A stretch of 53,815 nt of DNA from Streptomyces sp. ST2-7A (lineage in GTDB: Bacteria > Actinomycetota > Actinomycetes > Streptomycetales > Streptomycetaceae), in contig NZ_JAJUWS010000045.1 of NCBI RefSeq assembly GCF_021390475.1, forward strand, positions 1 through 53,815. Reading direction: 5' to 3'. Positions 42,847 to 50,116 of the stretch are shown one piece after another. Numbering within the stretch: the stretch's first letter is position 1; each line of letters begins with the position of its first letter. Position numbers and translations under genes: made by a program. The notes under the pieces are model-generated. The model saw only the letters and a program-made list of their open reading frames with translations, did no database searches and was not told the origin of the DNA.

Positions 42847-43827
42847 GTGAACGCGGAAGTGAACGAGGTGGAGCGGATGTCGGGACCCGCCGTCCCGGGT
42901 TTCCCGGGCACGACCGACCCGGTCGATCCCATCGTCCCGGTGGAGGAGCCGACCGGCCCTTCCGACGTGTCCGAGACGGCCGAGCCGGCCGTCTCGGACA
43001 CGTCGGAAGCGACCGAGCGCCGCCTGCCCGGCGCGCGCTCCGGCTCCCGCCGGGCGGGCGGGTCCGCCGATCCGCGGGATCGGGCCGCGGCCCGCGACCT
43101 GTTCGTCTCGCTGCGCTCCCTTCCCGACGGGTCCCCCGAACGTGCCGCGCTGCGGGACCGGCTGGTCCGGATGCACCTGCCGTTGGTGGAGCATCTGGCC
43201 CGGCGGTTCCGCAATCGTGGTGAGCCGTTGGACGACCTGACCCAGGTCGCCACGATCGGCCTGATCAAGTCGGTGGACCGGTTCGATCCGGAGCGCGGGG
43301 TGGAGTTCTCCACCTACGCGACGCCGACCGTGGTGGGCGAGATCAAGCGGCACTTCCGGGACAAGGGCTGGGCGGTGCGGGTGCCCCGCCGGCTGCAGGA
43401 GCTGCGGCTGTCGCTGAGCGCCGCGACGGCGGAGCTGTCGCAGCAGCACGGTCGGGCTCCGACGGTGCACGAGTTGGCGCAACGCCTGAACACCTCCGAG
43501 GAGGAGGTGCTGGAGGGCCTGGAGTCCGCCAACGCCTACAGCACGCTGTCACTGGACGTGCCGGACACCGACGACGAGTCGCCGGCGGTGGCCGACACAC
43601 TGGGCGCCGAGGACGACGCGCTGGAGGGCGTGGAGTACCGGGAGTCGCTCAAGCCCTTGCTCGAGGAGTTGCCGCCGCGCGAGAAGAAGATCCTCATGCT
43701 GCGGTTCTTCGGGAACATGACCCAGTCGCAGATCGCGCAGGAGGTCGGGATCTCGCAGATGCACGTCTCCCGGCTGCTGGCGCGGACGCTGGCCCAGCTG
43801 CGGGAGAAGCTGCTGGTCGAGGAGTGA
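42847..43827 (+). CDS. sigH: SigB/SigF/SigH-family RNA polymerase sigma factor
   Basis: A 326-residue group 3 sigma factor. A Pro/Ser/Thr-rich variable head (about 1-65) precedes region 2 (LPLVEHLARRFRNRGEPLDDLTQVATIGLIKSVDRFDPERGVEFSTYATPTVVGEIKRHFRDKGW), region 3 (RLQELRLSLSAATAELSQQHGR, HELAQRLNTSEEEV) and region 4 with its HTH (LLEELPPREKKILMLRFFGNMTQSQIAQEVGISQMHVSRLLARTL). It should direct stress and development genes. The sigH name rests on its place between an UshX-like gene and wblE; another SigB paralogue is possible. A perfect 23-bp hairpin (42959-43009) lies in the head region. GAGGAGGGGGCAG precedes GTG 42847; the downstream in-frame ATG at 42880 could also serve. Confidence 0.9.
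   Translation: MNAEVNEVERMSGPAVPGFPGTTDPVDPIVPVEEPTGPSDVSETAEPAVSDTSEATERRLPGARSGSRRAGGSADPRDRAAARDLFVSLRSLPDGSPERAALRDRLVRMHLPLVEHLARRFRNRGEPLDDLTQVATIGLIKSVDRFDPERGVEFSTYATPTVVGEIKRHFRDKGWAVRVPRRLQELRLSLSAATAELSQQHGRAPTVHELAQRLNTSEEEVLEGLESANAYSTLSLDVPDTDDESPAVADTLGAEDDALEGVEYRESLKPLLEELPPREKKILMLRFFGNMTQSQIAQEVGISQMHVSRLLARTLAQLREKLLVEE
42959..43009 (+). other. Perfect 23-bp hairpin inside the sigma-factor coding sequence
   Basis: Arms 42959-42981 and 42987-43009 are exactly complementary, with a 5-base loop (GAGCC). It lies about 112 bases inside the gene, in the segment for the variable N-terminal head, before the conserved region 2. In mRNA it would be extremely stable. It codes for a roughly mirrored peptide (SDVSETAEP then AVSDTSEA). 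It may influence elongation, decay or choice of protein form; this is inference. Confidence 0.85.
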
Positions 43828-43935
43828 GCGACGGGGTTCCGCCGACCCGGTGGGACCCCGCCCCGTACTCCCCCGCACGCCCCGTGCGTCCCGCGCCCGT
43901 GTCCACCGGGCCGTCGGGGCGCGTCCCGGGGCGCC

Positions 43936-44433
43936 TCAGGCGTCGCGGGGGACGGCGCCCAGGGCCTCGGCTGCGACGGAGTTCATCAGACAACCGAGCA
44001 CGACCAGCGCCACGGCCGCGAGCGGCGGGGCCGAGGCCTGCCAGACGCCCTCCATGCCCCACAGCTGCCAGGCGGTGGGCAGGGCGAGGAGTTGCACGAT
44101 CACCGATGGCCCCCGGCTCCAGCGGCGCAACAGCCACAACCCCCGGCCGGCGAGGAGGGGGAACAGTGCGAGCAACAGCACGGTGACCCCGCCGGTGAGT
44201 GCCTGCACGGCGTTGTCCGGGGTGCCGGTGAACACCAGTACCAGCATGATCACGCCCAGGGCCGCGATGACGATGCCCTGGAGGAGGGTCAGAGCGGCGG
44301 CGACGGCGATGCGGCGGGGCCGGGGACCGGTTTCCGCCGCCCGGCCGGCGGGACCTCCGGAATCCCGGGCGCCGTCGGCGCCGGCCGGGTCGTGGGGGTG
44401 ACGCGGGTCATCGGGGGGAGTGGGGTCGCTCAC
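43936..44433 (-). CDS. Small integral membrane protein
   Basis: A 165-residue protein from GTG 44433. A charged Pro-rich leader (about 45 residues) precedes four hydrophobic segments: VAAALTLLQGIVIAALGVIMLVLVF, LTGGVTVLLLALFPLLAGRGLWLL, SVIVQLLALPTAWQLW and PPLAAVALVVLGCLMNSVAAEAL. No catalytic motif is seen; such proteins lie beside the diacylglycerol kinase-like gene in Streptomyces. It is read against the sigma factor gene and divergent from the kinase-like gene at 44557. The start is weakly supported, as no clear ribosome binding site precedes GTG 44433. Confidence 0.75.
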   Translation of the reverse strand: MSDPTPPDDPRHPHDPAGADGARDSGGPAGRAAETGPRPRRIAVAAALTLLQGIVIAALGVIMLVLVFTGTPDNAVQALTGGVTVLLLALFPLLAGRGLWLLRRWSRGPSVIVQLLALPTAWQLWGMEGVWQASAPPLAAVALVVLGCLMNSVAAEALGAVPRDA

Positions 44434-44556
44434 CCCGTCAGGGTATCGCCGGGACACCGGCCGACCGGGAGGGAGTCCGACGGGGTTCCGTCCGGGTCGG
44501 GCCGGGGCGTGCCGGCGGCGGGGGGACGGCGCGCGGGCCCGGTTACGCTGCATCCC

Positions 44557-45525
44557 ATGCGCGCACTTCTCGTGGTCAACCCGGCAGCCACCACCACCAG
44601 CGCGCGGACCCGTGAGGTGATCGCCCGGGCTCTGGCCAGCGAGGTGAAACTCGAGGTGGTGCCGACCACGTGCCGGGGCCACGCGCGGGATCTGGCCCGG
44701 CGGGCCGCGGAATCGGGCTCGGCCGAGCTGGTGGTCGCCTTCGGCGGCGACGGCACGGTCAACGAGGTGGTCAACGGACTCTTGCAGCACGGTCCGAACC
44801 CCGGTGCTCTGCCGCGCCTGGCGGTGGTGCCGGGTGGTTCGACCAATGTCTTCGCCCGCGCGCTGGGGTTGCCCAACCATGCCGTGGAGGCGACCGGCGT
44901 GCTGTTGGACGCCCTCCACCGGGGGAGGGAGCGGGAGATCGGTCTGGGGCTGACCTCCGGGCTGGAGGGCACCCCGGATGAGGAGGTGCCGGACCGCTGG
45001 TTCACCTTCTGCGCGGGGTTGGGCTTCGACGCGGGGGTGGTGGGCGGCGTGGAACAGCAGCGGGAACGGGGCAAGCGGTCGACGCACTCGCTGTACGTGC
45101 GGCAGATGGTGCGGCAGTTCGTGCGGGACCCGCATCGGGGGCGGGGTCTGATCACCCTGGAGCGGCCGGGTTCACAACCGGTGCGGGACCTGTCGACGGC
45201 CATAGTCTGCAATACCGCGCCGTGGACGTTCCTGGGCAATCGCCCGGTGTACGCGGCACCCCGGGCCTCCTTCGACGACGCCCTGGACGTGGTGGGATTG
45301 ACCCGGATGTCGGTGCCCGCGATGACCCGCTACGCGTCGCAGTTGTTGCGTTCCTCCCCGGAACGGGGGCCCCGGGGAGGAAACGTGGTGGCCCTGCACG
45401 ACGTGACGGGCTTCACCTTGCTTTCGCAGGTTCCCCTGCCATTTCAGCTGGACGGTGACCACCTGGGAGTGCGCTCCGGCGTACGGTTCACAGGCGTTCG
45501 ACGTGCACTGCGTGTGATTGTGTGA
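44557..45525 (+). CDS. Diacylglycerol kinase family lipid kinase
   Basis: A 322-residue DAGK-catalytic-domain protein. It begins directly with the core: RALLVVNPAATTTSARTREVIARAL, then the ATP-site signature ELVVAFGGDGTVNEVVNGLL (GGDGT) and the LAVVPGGSTNVFARALGLP motif. The second domain contains WFTFCAGLGFDAGVVGGVEQQ and FDDALDVVGLTRM. It should phosphorylate diacylglycerol or a related membrane lipid with ATP. ATG 44557 fits the family start. Upstream DNA is shared with the divergent membrane protein gene. The longer frame to 44092 crosses that gene on the opposite strand and is rejected. The gene ends 330 bases before wblE. Confidence 0.9.
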   Translation: MRALLVVNPAATTTSARTREVIARALASEVKLEVVPTTCRGHARDLARRAAESGSAELVVAFGGDGTVNEVVNGLLQHGPNPGALPRLAVVPGGSTNVFARALGLPNHAVEATGVLLDALHRGREREIGLGLTSGLEGTPDEEVPDRWFTFCAGLGFDAGVVGGVEQQRERGKRSTHSLYVRQMVRQFVRDPHRGRGLITLERPGSQPVRDLSTAIVCNTAPWTFLGNRPVYAAPRASFDDALDVVGLTRMSVPAMTRYASQLLRSSPERGPRGGNVVALHDVTGFTLLSQVPLPFQLDGDHLGVRSGVRFTGVRRALRVIV

Positions 45526-45855
45526 GCAGAAGCCTCAAAACTCCTTACAGTCGAACGTTTAGCCCACTCTCCACCCCGAAGAAGTAGGGCTGTGAGCCAG
45601 ACGACACCAAGGAATCAAAAAAAACTTTCCAGAAGGGGTTGTGCCGCCGGCCAGGGTTTGCGAACCTCTACATGGCGATCGGGACAGCAGAAGCACTAGC
45701 CCCTTGAGAGCCGGAATCCCCCTACCGCCCCAACGGGCCACGGCGCGGACCTCCCCCCGCGGAGGCCGGGCGACGGCTCGTTCCTGTCGGGGGGTTCGTG
45801 AAAGCGTTCACATTCACAAGCAACACCACCGCAATTCGCAGGAGATGGAGCAGAC
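45526..45855 (+). promoter_or_regulatory. 330-bp region upstream of wblE
   Basis: This gap is unusually AT-rich for the window. It includes GGAATCAAAAAAAACTTTCC (about 45611-45630), in which GGAA and TTCC are inverted, and GTTTGCGAACCTCTACATGG (about 45654-45673). These must hold the wblE promoter and perhaps the dagK-like terminator. A SigR-type GGAAT-N18-GTT match was tested: the spacer here is about 22, so it does not fit. GGAGATGGAG before ATG 45856 is the ribosome binding region. Confidence 0.5.
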
Positions 45856-46113
45856 ATGGACTGGCGTCACAACGCCGTTTGCCGCGAGGAAGACCCCGAG
45901 CTGTTCTTCCCGATCGGCAACACCGGTCCTGCGCTGCTGCAGATCGAGGAGGCCAAGGCCGTCTGTCGTCGCTGCCCCGTGATGGAGCAGTGCCTGCAGT
46001 GGGCCCTGGAGACCGGCCAGGACTCCGGCGTCTGGGGCGGGATGAGCGAGGACGAGCGCCGCGCGATGAAGCGCCGCGCCGCCCGCAACCGCGCCCGCAA
46101 GGCCACCGCCTGA
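45856..46113 (+). CDS. wblE: WhiB-family iron-sulfur transcription factor WblE
   Basis: An 85-residue protein. Four conserved Cys bind a [4Fe-4S] cluster: Cys9 (NAVCREEDPELFFP), Cys37 and Cys40 (AVCRRCPV) and Cys46 (EQCLQWALE). The GVWGG turn and the basic tail DERRAMKRRAARNRARK follow, the latter binding DNA near the promoter. WhiB proteins bind region 4 of the principal sigma factor. The sequence is close to S. coelicolor WblE and M. tuberculosis WhiB1, which respond to nitric oxide. It lies next to the PdtaS-type kinase gene, facing it, an arrangement also found for whiB1 in mycobacteria. Confidence 0.97.
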   Translation: MDWRHNAVCREEDPELFFPIGNTGPALLQIEEAKAVCRRCPVMEQCLQWALETGQDSGVWGGMSEDERRAMKRRAARNRARKATA

Positions 46114-46207
46114 CCGCACCGTGCCCGACCCGCGGCGGCCCGCCCATCGGCGGGGGCGCCGCCCGGGTGCCTTGATGCGCAGCGCGCAGCACCCACGCGA
46201 ACCCGAT

Positions 46208-46281
46208 GAGCCCCGGCTCCCGGTCCGCACTCCCCCACCGGAACATTCCCGGTGGGCGGGGAGGCGGCCGGGCCGGGGCTC
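46208..46281. terminator. Nested hairpins between wblE and pdtaS
   Basis: Outer 10-bp arms (46208-46217 and 46272-46281) enclose an inner hairpin with 8-bp arms (46234-46241 and 46249-46256) and a 7-base loop. It is placed between the convergent wblE and kinase stops, so it should act for both. Confidence 0.65.
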
Positions 46282-46357
46282 CCGCACGTTCCGGCGCCGG
46301 TCACGGGGCCCCGACCGGGGGAACCCGGGCCGTGAGCCGGGGCCGGACCGTCCGGTC

Positions 46358-47854
46358 TCAGCGCTTGCGCCCCGGTGCCAGCGGCAGGTCCAGCACCACC
46401 CTGGTGCCCCCGTCCGGCACCCGCTCCATGTCGAAACGGCCCTCCAACTCGCCCTCCACCAGGGTCCGCACGATCTGCAGTCCCAGGTTTCCCGACGTGT
46501 GCGGGTCGAAGTCGGCCGGCAACCCGCGTCCGTCGTCCTGGACGGTCACCAGGAGCCGGCCCCCGCGCCGGGCCGGCTGGTCCCCACGGGTGGCGGCGAC
46601 CTCCACGGTGCCGCGCCCGCCGGGCTCGAAGGCGTGTTCCATGGCGTTCTGCACGACCTCCGTGAGCACCATGGACAGCGGGGTGGCGGTCTCGGCGTCC
46701 AGCACGCCGAACCGGCCGGTGCGCCGCGTGGTGACCAGGCCGGGCGACAGCTCCGCCACCATCGCCAGCACCCGGTCGGCGATCTCGTCGAACTCCACCC
46801 GCTCGTCGAGGTTGTGCGAGAGCGTCTCGTGGACGATGGCGATCGAGCCGACCCGACGCACCGCCTCGTCCAGGGCGGCCCGGGCGCTGTTGTCCCCGGC
46901 CGCGTCGATCCGGCGGGCCTGGAGGCGCAACAGGGCCGCCACGGTCTGGAGGTTGTTCTTCACCCGGTGGTGAATTTCCCGGATGGTGGCGTCCTTGGTG
47001 ATCAACTCGCGCTCGCGCCGGCGCAATTCGGTGACGTCGCGCAGGAGTATCAGGGAACCGACGCGCTCACCGCGCGGCTTGAGCGGGATCGCCCGCAATT
47101 GAATGACGCATTCGTCGCCCTCGATCTCGGCTTCCCGGGGCGCCCACCCGCTGGCCAATTTGACCAGGGACTCGTCCACCGGCCCCCGGGTGGGGGCCAG
47201 ATCGGCCGTGGTGGGCCCCAGCCGCAGTCCGACCAGGTCGGTGGCCAGACCCAACCGGTGGTAAGCGGACAGGGCGTTGGGGCTGGCATAGAGGACGGTG
47301 CCCTCGGTGTCCAGGCGGATGAAGCCGTCCCCCACCCGGGGCGCGCGATCCATCCCGACCTGTTGGCCGGGGAAGGGGAAGGCGCCGTTGGCGATCATCT
47401 GGGCGAGGTCGGAGGCACTCTGCAGGTAGGTGAGCTCCAGCCGGCTGGGGGTGCGCACGGTGAGCAGGTTGGTGTTGCGGGCGATCACGCCCAGTACCCG
47501 GCTCTCCCGGCGCACCGGGATGGACTCCACCCGGACCGGCACCTCCTCGCGCCACTCCGGGTCGCCCTCGCGGACGATCCGCCCCTCGTCCAGCGCCGCG
47601 TCCAGGAGGGGCCGACGGCCCCGTGGGACGAGGTGGCCGACCATGTCGTTCTGGTGCGAGGTGGGCCCTGTGTTGGGCCGCATCTGGGCGACGGAGACAT
47701 AGCGGGTACCGTCCCGGGTCGGCAGCCAGAGCACCAGGTCGGCGAAGGAGAGGTCGGCGAGCAACTGCCACTCCGAGACCAGGAGGTGCAGCCACTCGAG
47801 GTCGCCTTCGTCCAGGTCGGTGTGGAGACGGACCAGATCGTTCATGGAGGGCAC
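46358..47854 (-). CDS. pdtaS: PdtaS-type sensor histidine kinase (GAF-PAS-HisKA_2)
   Basis: A 498-residue soluble kinase. Order: GAF-like sensor (about 1-150; YVSVAQMRPNTGPTSHQNDMVGHLVPRGRRPLLDAALDEGRIV), PAS domain (about 170-285; GFIRLDTEGTVLYASPNAL), HisKA_2 with phospho-acceptor His in ATIREIHHRVKNNLQTVAALLRLQARR, and ATPase (VLTEVVQNAMEHAF, VQDDGRGLP, SGNLGLQIVRTLV). In M. tuberculosis PdtaS phosphorylates the RNA-binding antiterminator PdtaR and responds to c-di-GMP or metal signals; a partner regulator is not in this window. GTG 47854 is chosen because homologues start MPSMNDLV; ATG 47845 is possible. Confidence 0.92.
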   Translation of the reverse strand: MPSMNDLVRLHTDLDEGDLEWLHLLVSEWQLLADLSFADLVLWLPTRDGTRYVSVAQMRPNTGPTSHQNDMVGHLVPRGRRPLLDAALDEGRIVREGDPEWREEVPVRVESIPVRRESRVLGVIARNTNLLTVRTPSRLELTYLQSASDLAQMIANGAFPFPGQQVGMDRAPRVGDGFIRLDTEGTVLYASPNALSAYHRLGLATDLVGLRLGPTTADLAPTRGPVDESLVKLASGWAPREAEIEGDECVIQLRAIPLKPRGERVGSLILLRDVTELRRRERELITKDATIREIHHRVKNNLQTVAALLRLQARRIDAAGDNSARAALDEAVRRVGSIAIVHETLSHNLDERVEFDEIADRVLAMVAELSPGLVTTRRTGRFGVLDAETATPLSMVLTEVVQNAMEHAFEPGGRGTVEVAATRGDQPARRGGRLLVTVQDDGRGLPADFDPHTSGNLGLQIVRTLVEGELEGRFDMERVPDGGTRVVLDLPLAPGRKR

Positions 47855-48624
47855 GGCGCGAGCCTACCTCCCCGTCCACCGGGGACGCCGGGAGCCGGCG
47901 GGGTGCGCGGCGGGGCTGTCGTGAGGTCCCTGACCCGCGCCGGTCACCGGCGTGCCGGCGCCGGAAAACGGGTGGGGTGGGGTGACACCCGCCGAACGTG
48001 TCGCCCACCGCGCCACGGGCCGCGGGAGCGGACGGTGGAATCGGCCGGGGGCCCGGTGCTTACGACCTCCGAAGGCGGGATCCCCCCACCGGCCCGCCCG
48101 GGGGCGCCGGGCGGGGTCCGGCATCGGAGGATGAAGGCGGAATCACGTTCACGGGGTCCGCGTCGCGAGGTTGGTCACGGGTTTGTTCACGGCATGGACA
48201 TAGGAGCCGGACCGGTCCACAATGGAGGAGCACACCACGTGTGCGCGATCTTCTGCCCCTCACCGCACAGAGGGGTGGAGCGCGATCCGCGGCGCTTTCT
48301 GCCCTGACGGCACCCGGACGCGTGTCGCTCCGGGCTGCGGTGCCGGAAGGGCTGAGGGTCTCTTCCCGGTGCCGCGGCCCGTGGGTGTTTCCGGGCCTTT
48401 CCCGCCATGTTCCCCACGGTTCCGCCGGGGTCCGCCGGGGTCCGCCGACCCGGGGTTCCCGGGGTGTCGGCCGGCGCTTCGGTTCCCGCTCCGGCGAGAG
48501 GTGTCTCCGCGAAGCCCCCGGCGTGCCGGAACCTTCTCCGCTCCCCCGTGCCACGGCCGGCCCCCGGGTCGCGGGGGCCGGCCGTGGCACGCGCTCCGCC
48601 CGCCGGAACCGGTGGGTCGGTGGG
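47855..48624. other. 770-bp gap without a supported gene, with das-operon terminator
   Basis: No frame here has both a good start and Streptomyces-like codon pattern. The part next to 47854 should hold the pdtaS promoter (rightmost AT-richer patches at about 48165-48230, such as GTTTGTTCACGGCATGG). CCGGGGTCCGC occurs repeatedly near 48425-48460. A perfect hairpin with 18-bp arms (48548-48565 and 48573-48590, 7-base loop) sits 35 bases after the SIS-gene stop and is its terminator. Confidence 0.6.
48548..48590 (-). terminator. Terminator of the das/SIS operon
   Basis: Perfect 18-bp arms with a 7-base loop, 35 bases downstream of the stop at 48625 and oriented to end the leftward operon. No U-tract. 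Confidence 0.85.
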
Positions 48625-49677
48625 TCAGTGGGTCTCCGTGACCTTCGCCAGCGAGCGCGGGGCGTCCGGGTCCTGACCGCGCGCGAGGGTGACCTCCATC
48701 GCCAGGAGTTGCAGCGGCAGGATCTCCAGGATCGGCTGGACCTCCTCGGCGACCCCCTCGGTGGGCAGCACGAAGCCGGCCGACGCCTCCGCCACCCGCT
48801 CCCTCGATCCGACGACCACCAGGTCGGCACCGCGCTCGCGCAGCCGCTCCAGGACCGGGCGCAGCGCCTCGCCGCCCCGCCCGTCGGGAACCACCGCGAT
48901 GACCGGGAAGACGTTGTCCACCATGGCCAGCGGCCCGTGCAGCAGGTCGGCGCCGGAGTAGGAGAGGGCGGGCACGTAGCTGGTCTCCATCAGCTTCAGC
49001 GCCGCCTCCTTGACGGTGGGGTAGCCGTAGCCGCGCGAGGTGAGGACCATGCGCTCGGCGAAGCGGTAGCGGCCGGCCAGTTCCCGCACCTCCTCCCCCC
49101 GCGCCAGGATCTCCTCCGCCAGCTCCGGGAGCCGGGCCGCCGTCGGCACCCCGTCGTGCCCGCGCAGCGCCTCGACGAAGAGGTACAGGGCCAGCAGCGA
49201 GGAGGTGTAGGTCTTGGTGGCGGGCAGGGCGTACTCGGGGCCGGCGAGGATGTCGATATGGTGCTCGGCGGCCTCCGCGAGCGGGGAGTCCGCGTTGTTG
49301 GTGACGGCGAGGGTGATCGCGCCGGCCCGCCGGGCGGCCCGGGTGGAGGCCACCAGATCGGGCGAGCCGCCGGACTGGCTGACGGTGATCACCAGGACGT
49401 CGGTGAGGTCCGGACGGGCGTCGTAGGCGGTCGTGGTGGACATCGAGGTGAGCCCGCAGGGCAGGCCGTGCAGGATCTCCAGCAGGTACTTGGCGTACAG
49501 GGCGGCGTTGTCCGAGGTGCCGCGGGCGGTGAGCAGGACGAAGCGGGGCCGGCGGGTGGCGATCGCCCCGGCGACCGCCCGGATGCGGGGCGCGCCCTCC
49601 TCGAGCAGGCGGCGCAGCGCCCCGGGCTGCTCGGCGATCTCGCGGGACATGATCCGGCCGGGGGTGTCGGCGGACAC
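48625..49677 (-). CDS. Double-SIS-domain sugar isomerase/deaminase-like protein
   Basis: A 350-residue protein of the GlmS-C/AgaS type, without the glutaminase half. First SIS domain: FVLLTARGTSDNAALYAKYLLE, then VITVSQSGGSPDLVASTRAARRAGAITLAVTNNADSPLAE. Second SIS: MVLTSRGYGYPTVKEAALKLMETSYVPALSYSGADLLHGPLAMVD, with the KEAALK-ME motif of the GlmS group and HGP near the active site. It should act on an amino sugar phosphate such as glucosamine-6-phosphate, fitting its position after the N-acetylglucosamine/chitobiose genes. The start is GTG 49677. A 439-bp gap separates it from the GH3 gene upstream, so it may also have its own promoter. Confidence 0.88.
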   Translation of the reverse strand: MSADTPGRIMSREIAEQPGALRRLLEEGAPRIRAVAGAIATRRPRFVLLTARGTSDNAALYAKYLLEILHGLPCGLTSMSTTTAYDARPDLTDVLVITVSQSGGSPDLVASTRAARRAGAITLAVTNNADSPLAEAAEHHIDILAGPEYALPATKTYTSSLLALYLFVEALRGHDGVPTAARLPELAEEILARGEEVRELAGRYRFAERMVLTSRGYGYPTVKEAALKLMETSYVPALSYSGADLLHGPLAMVDNVFPVIAVVPDGRGGEALRPVLERLRERGADLVVVGSRERVAEASAGFVLPTEGVAEEVQPILEILPLQLLAMEVTLARGQDPDAPRSLAKVTETH

Positions 49678-50116
49678 GGGGCCTCCTGGGTGTGACGTGC
49701 GGGTGGCTGCGGGATGTGGGCTGCGGGGAGCGCGGTCGGCGTGCGACCGGCGCGCGGCGGGACGGCGGTGTCCGGCCGGTTCGGGGGCCGGACGATCCGG
49801 GACCGGGTACGGCCGGCGCTCCGGGGTGCGGGTCCGGCGCGGTGCCCGGCCGGACCGGCTCCGGGCCGGTGCCCGGATCAGTGGTCGGGCGGTTCGGGCG
49901 GCGGTCTCCCCCCGGCGCCGGCGCGGAACCGGGGTGGACGGTCCGGGAGGGTGCCCCCGCCCGGCGGGACACCGTGCGGGCCGTCACGGAGGACCGGGCG
50001 GCCGGCTCGGCACCGGTCCGACGAGCCGAACGGACCGGTCGGGGCCCGGGCCCCGACCGGTGCCGGCCCGACGGAGCTGCCGGAACCGACCGTACCGACC
50101 GGTCCGACGGGCCGGC
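49678..50116. other. 439-bp simple-sequence gap with 28-bp perfect palindrome
   Basis: No gene is supported. The DNA is dominated by short CCGGT/CCGAC-type words. At 50034-50061 lies an exact 28-bp palindrome with no spacer (arms of 14 bp), which on RNA would form a hairpin only with a few bases in the loop. It is 56 bases after the GH3 stop (leftward) and probably ends or attenuates the das transcript before the SIS gene. Confidence 0.65.

Noticed and set aside
45611..45645. SigR-type promoter (GGAAT-N18-GTT) before wblE
   Set aside because: The spacer is about 22 bases, outside the accepted range.
47998..49695. 565-codon plus-strand frame over the SIS gene and its downstream gap
   Set aside because: Shadow of the minus-strand SIS gene; the upstream part has no start signal or recognisable domain.
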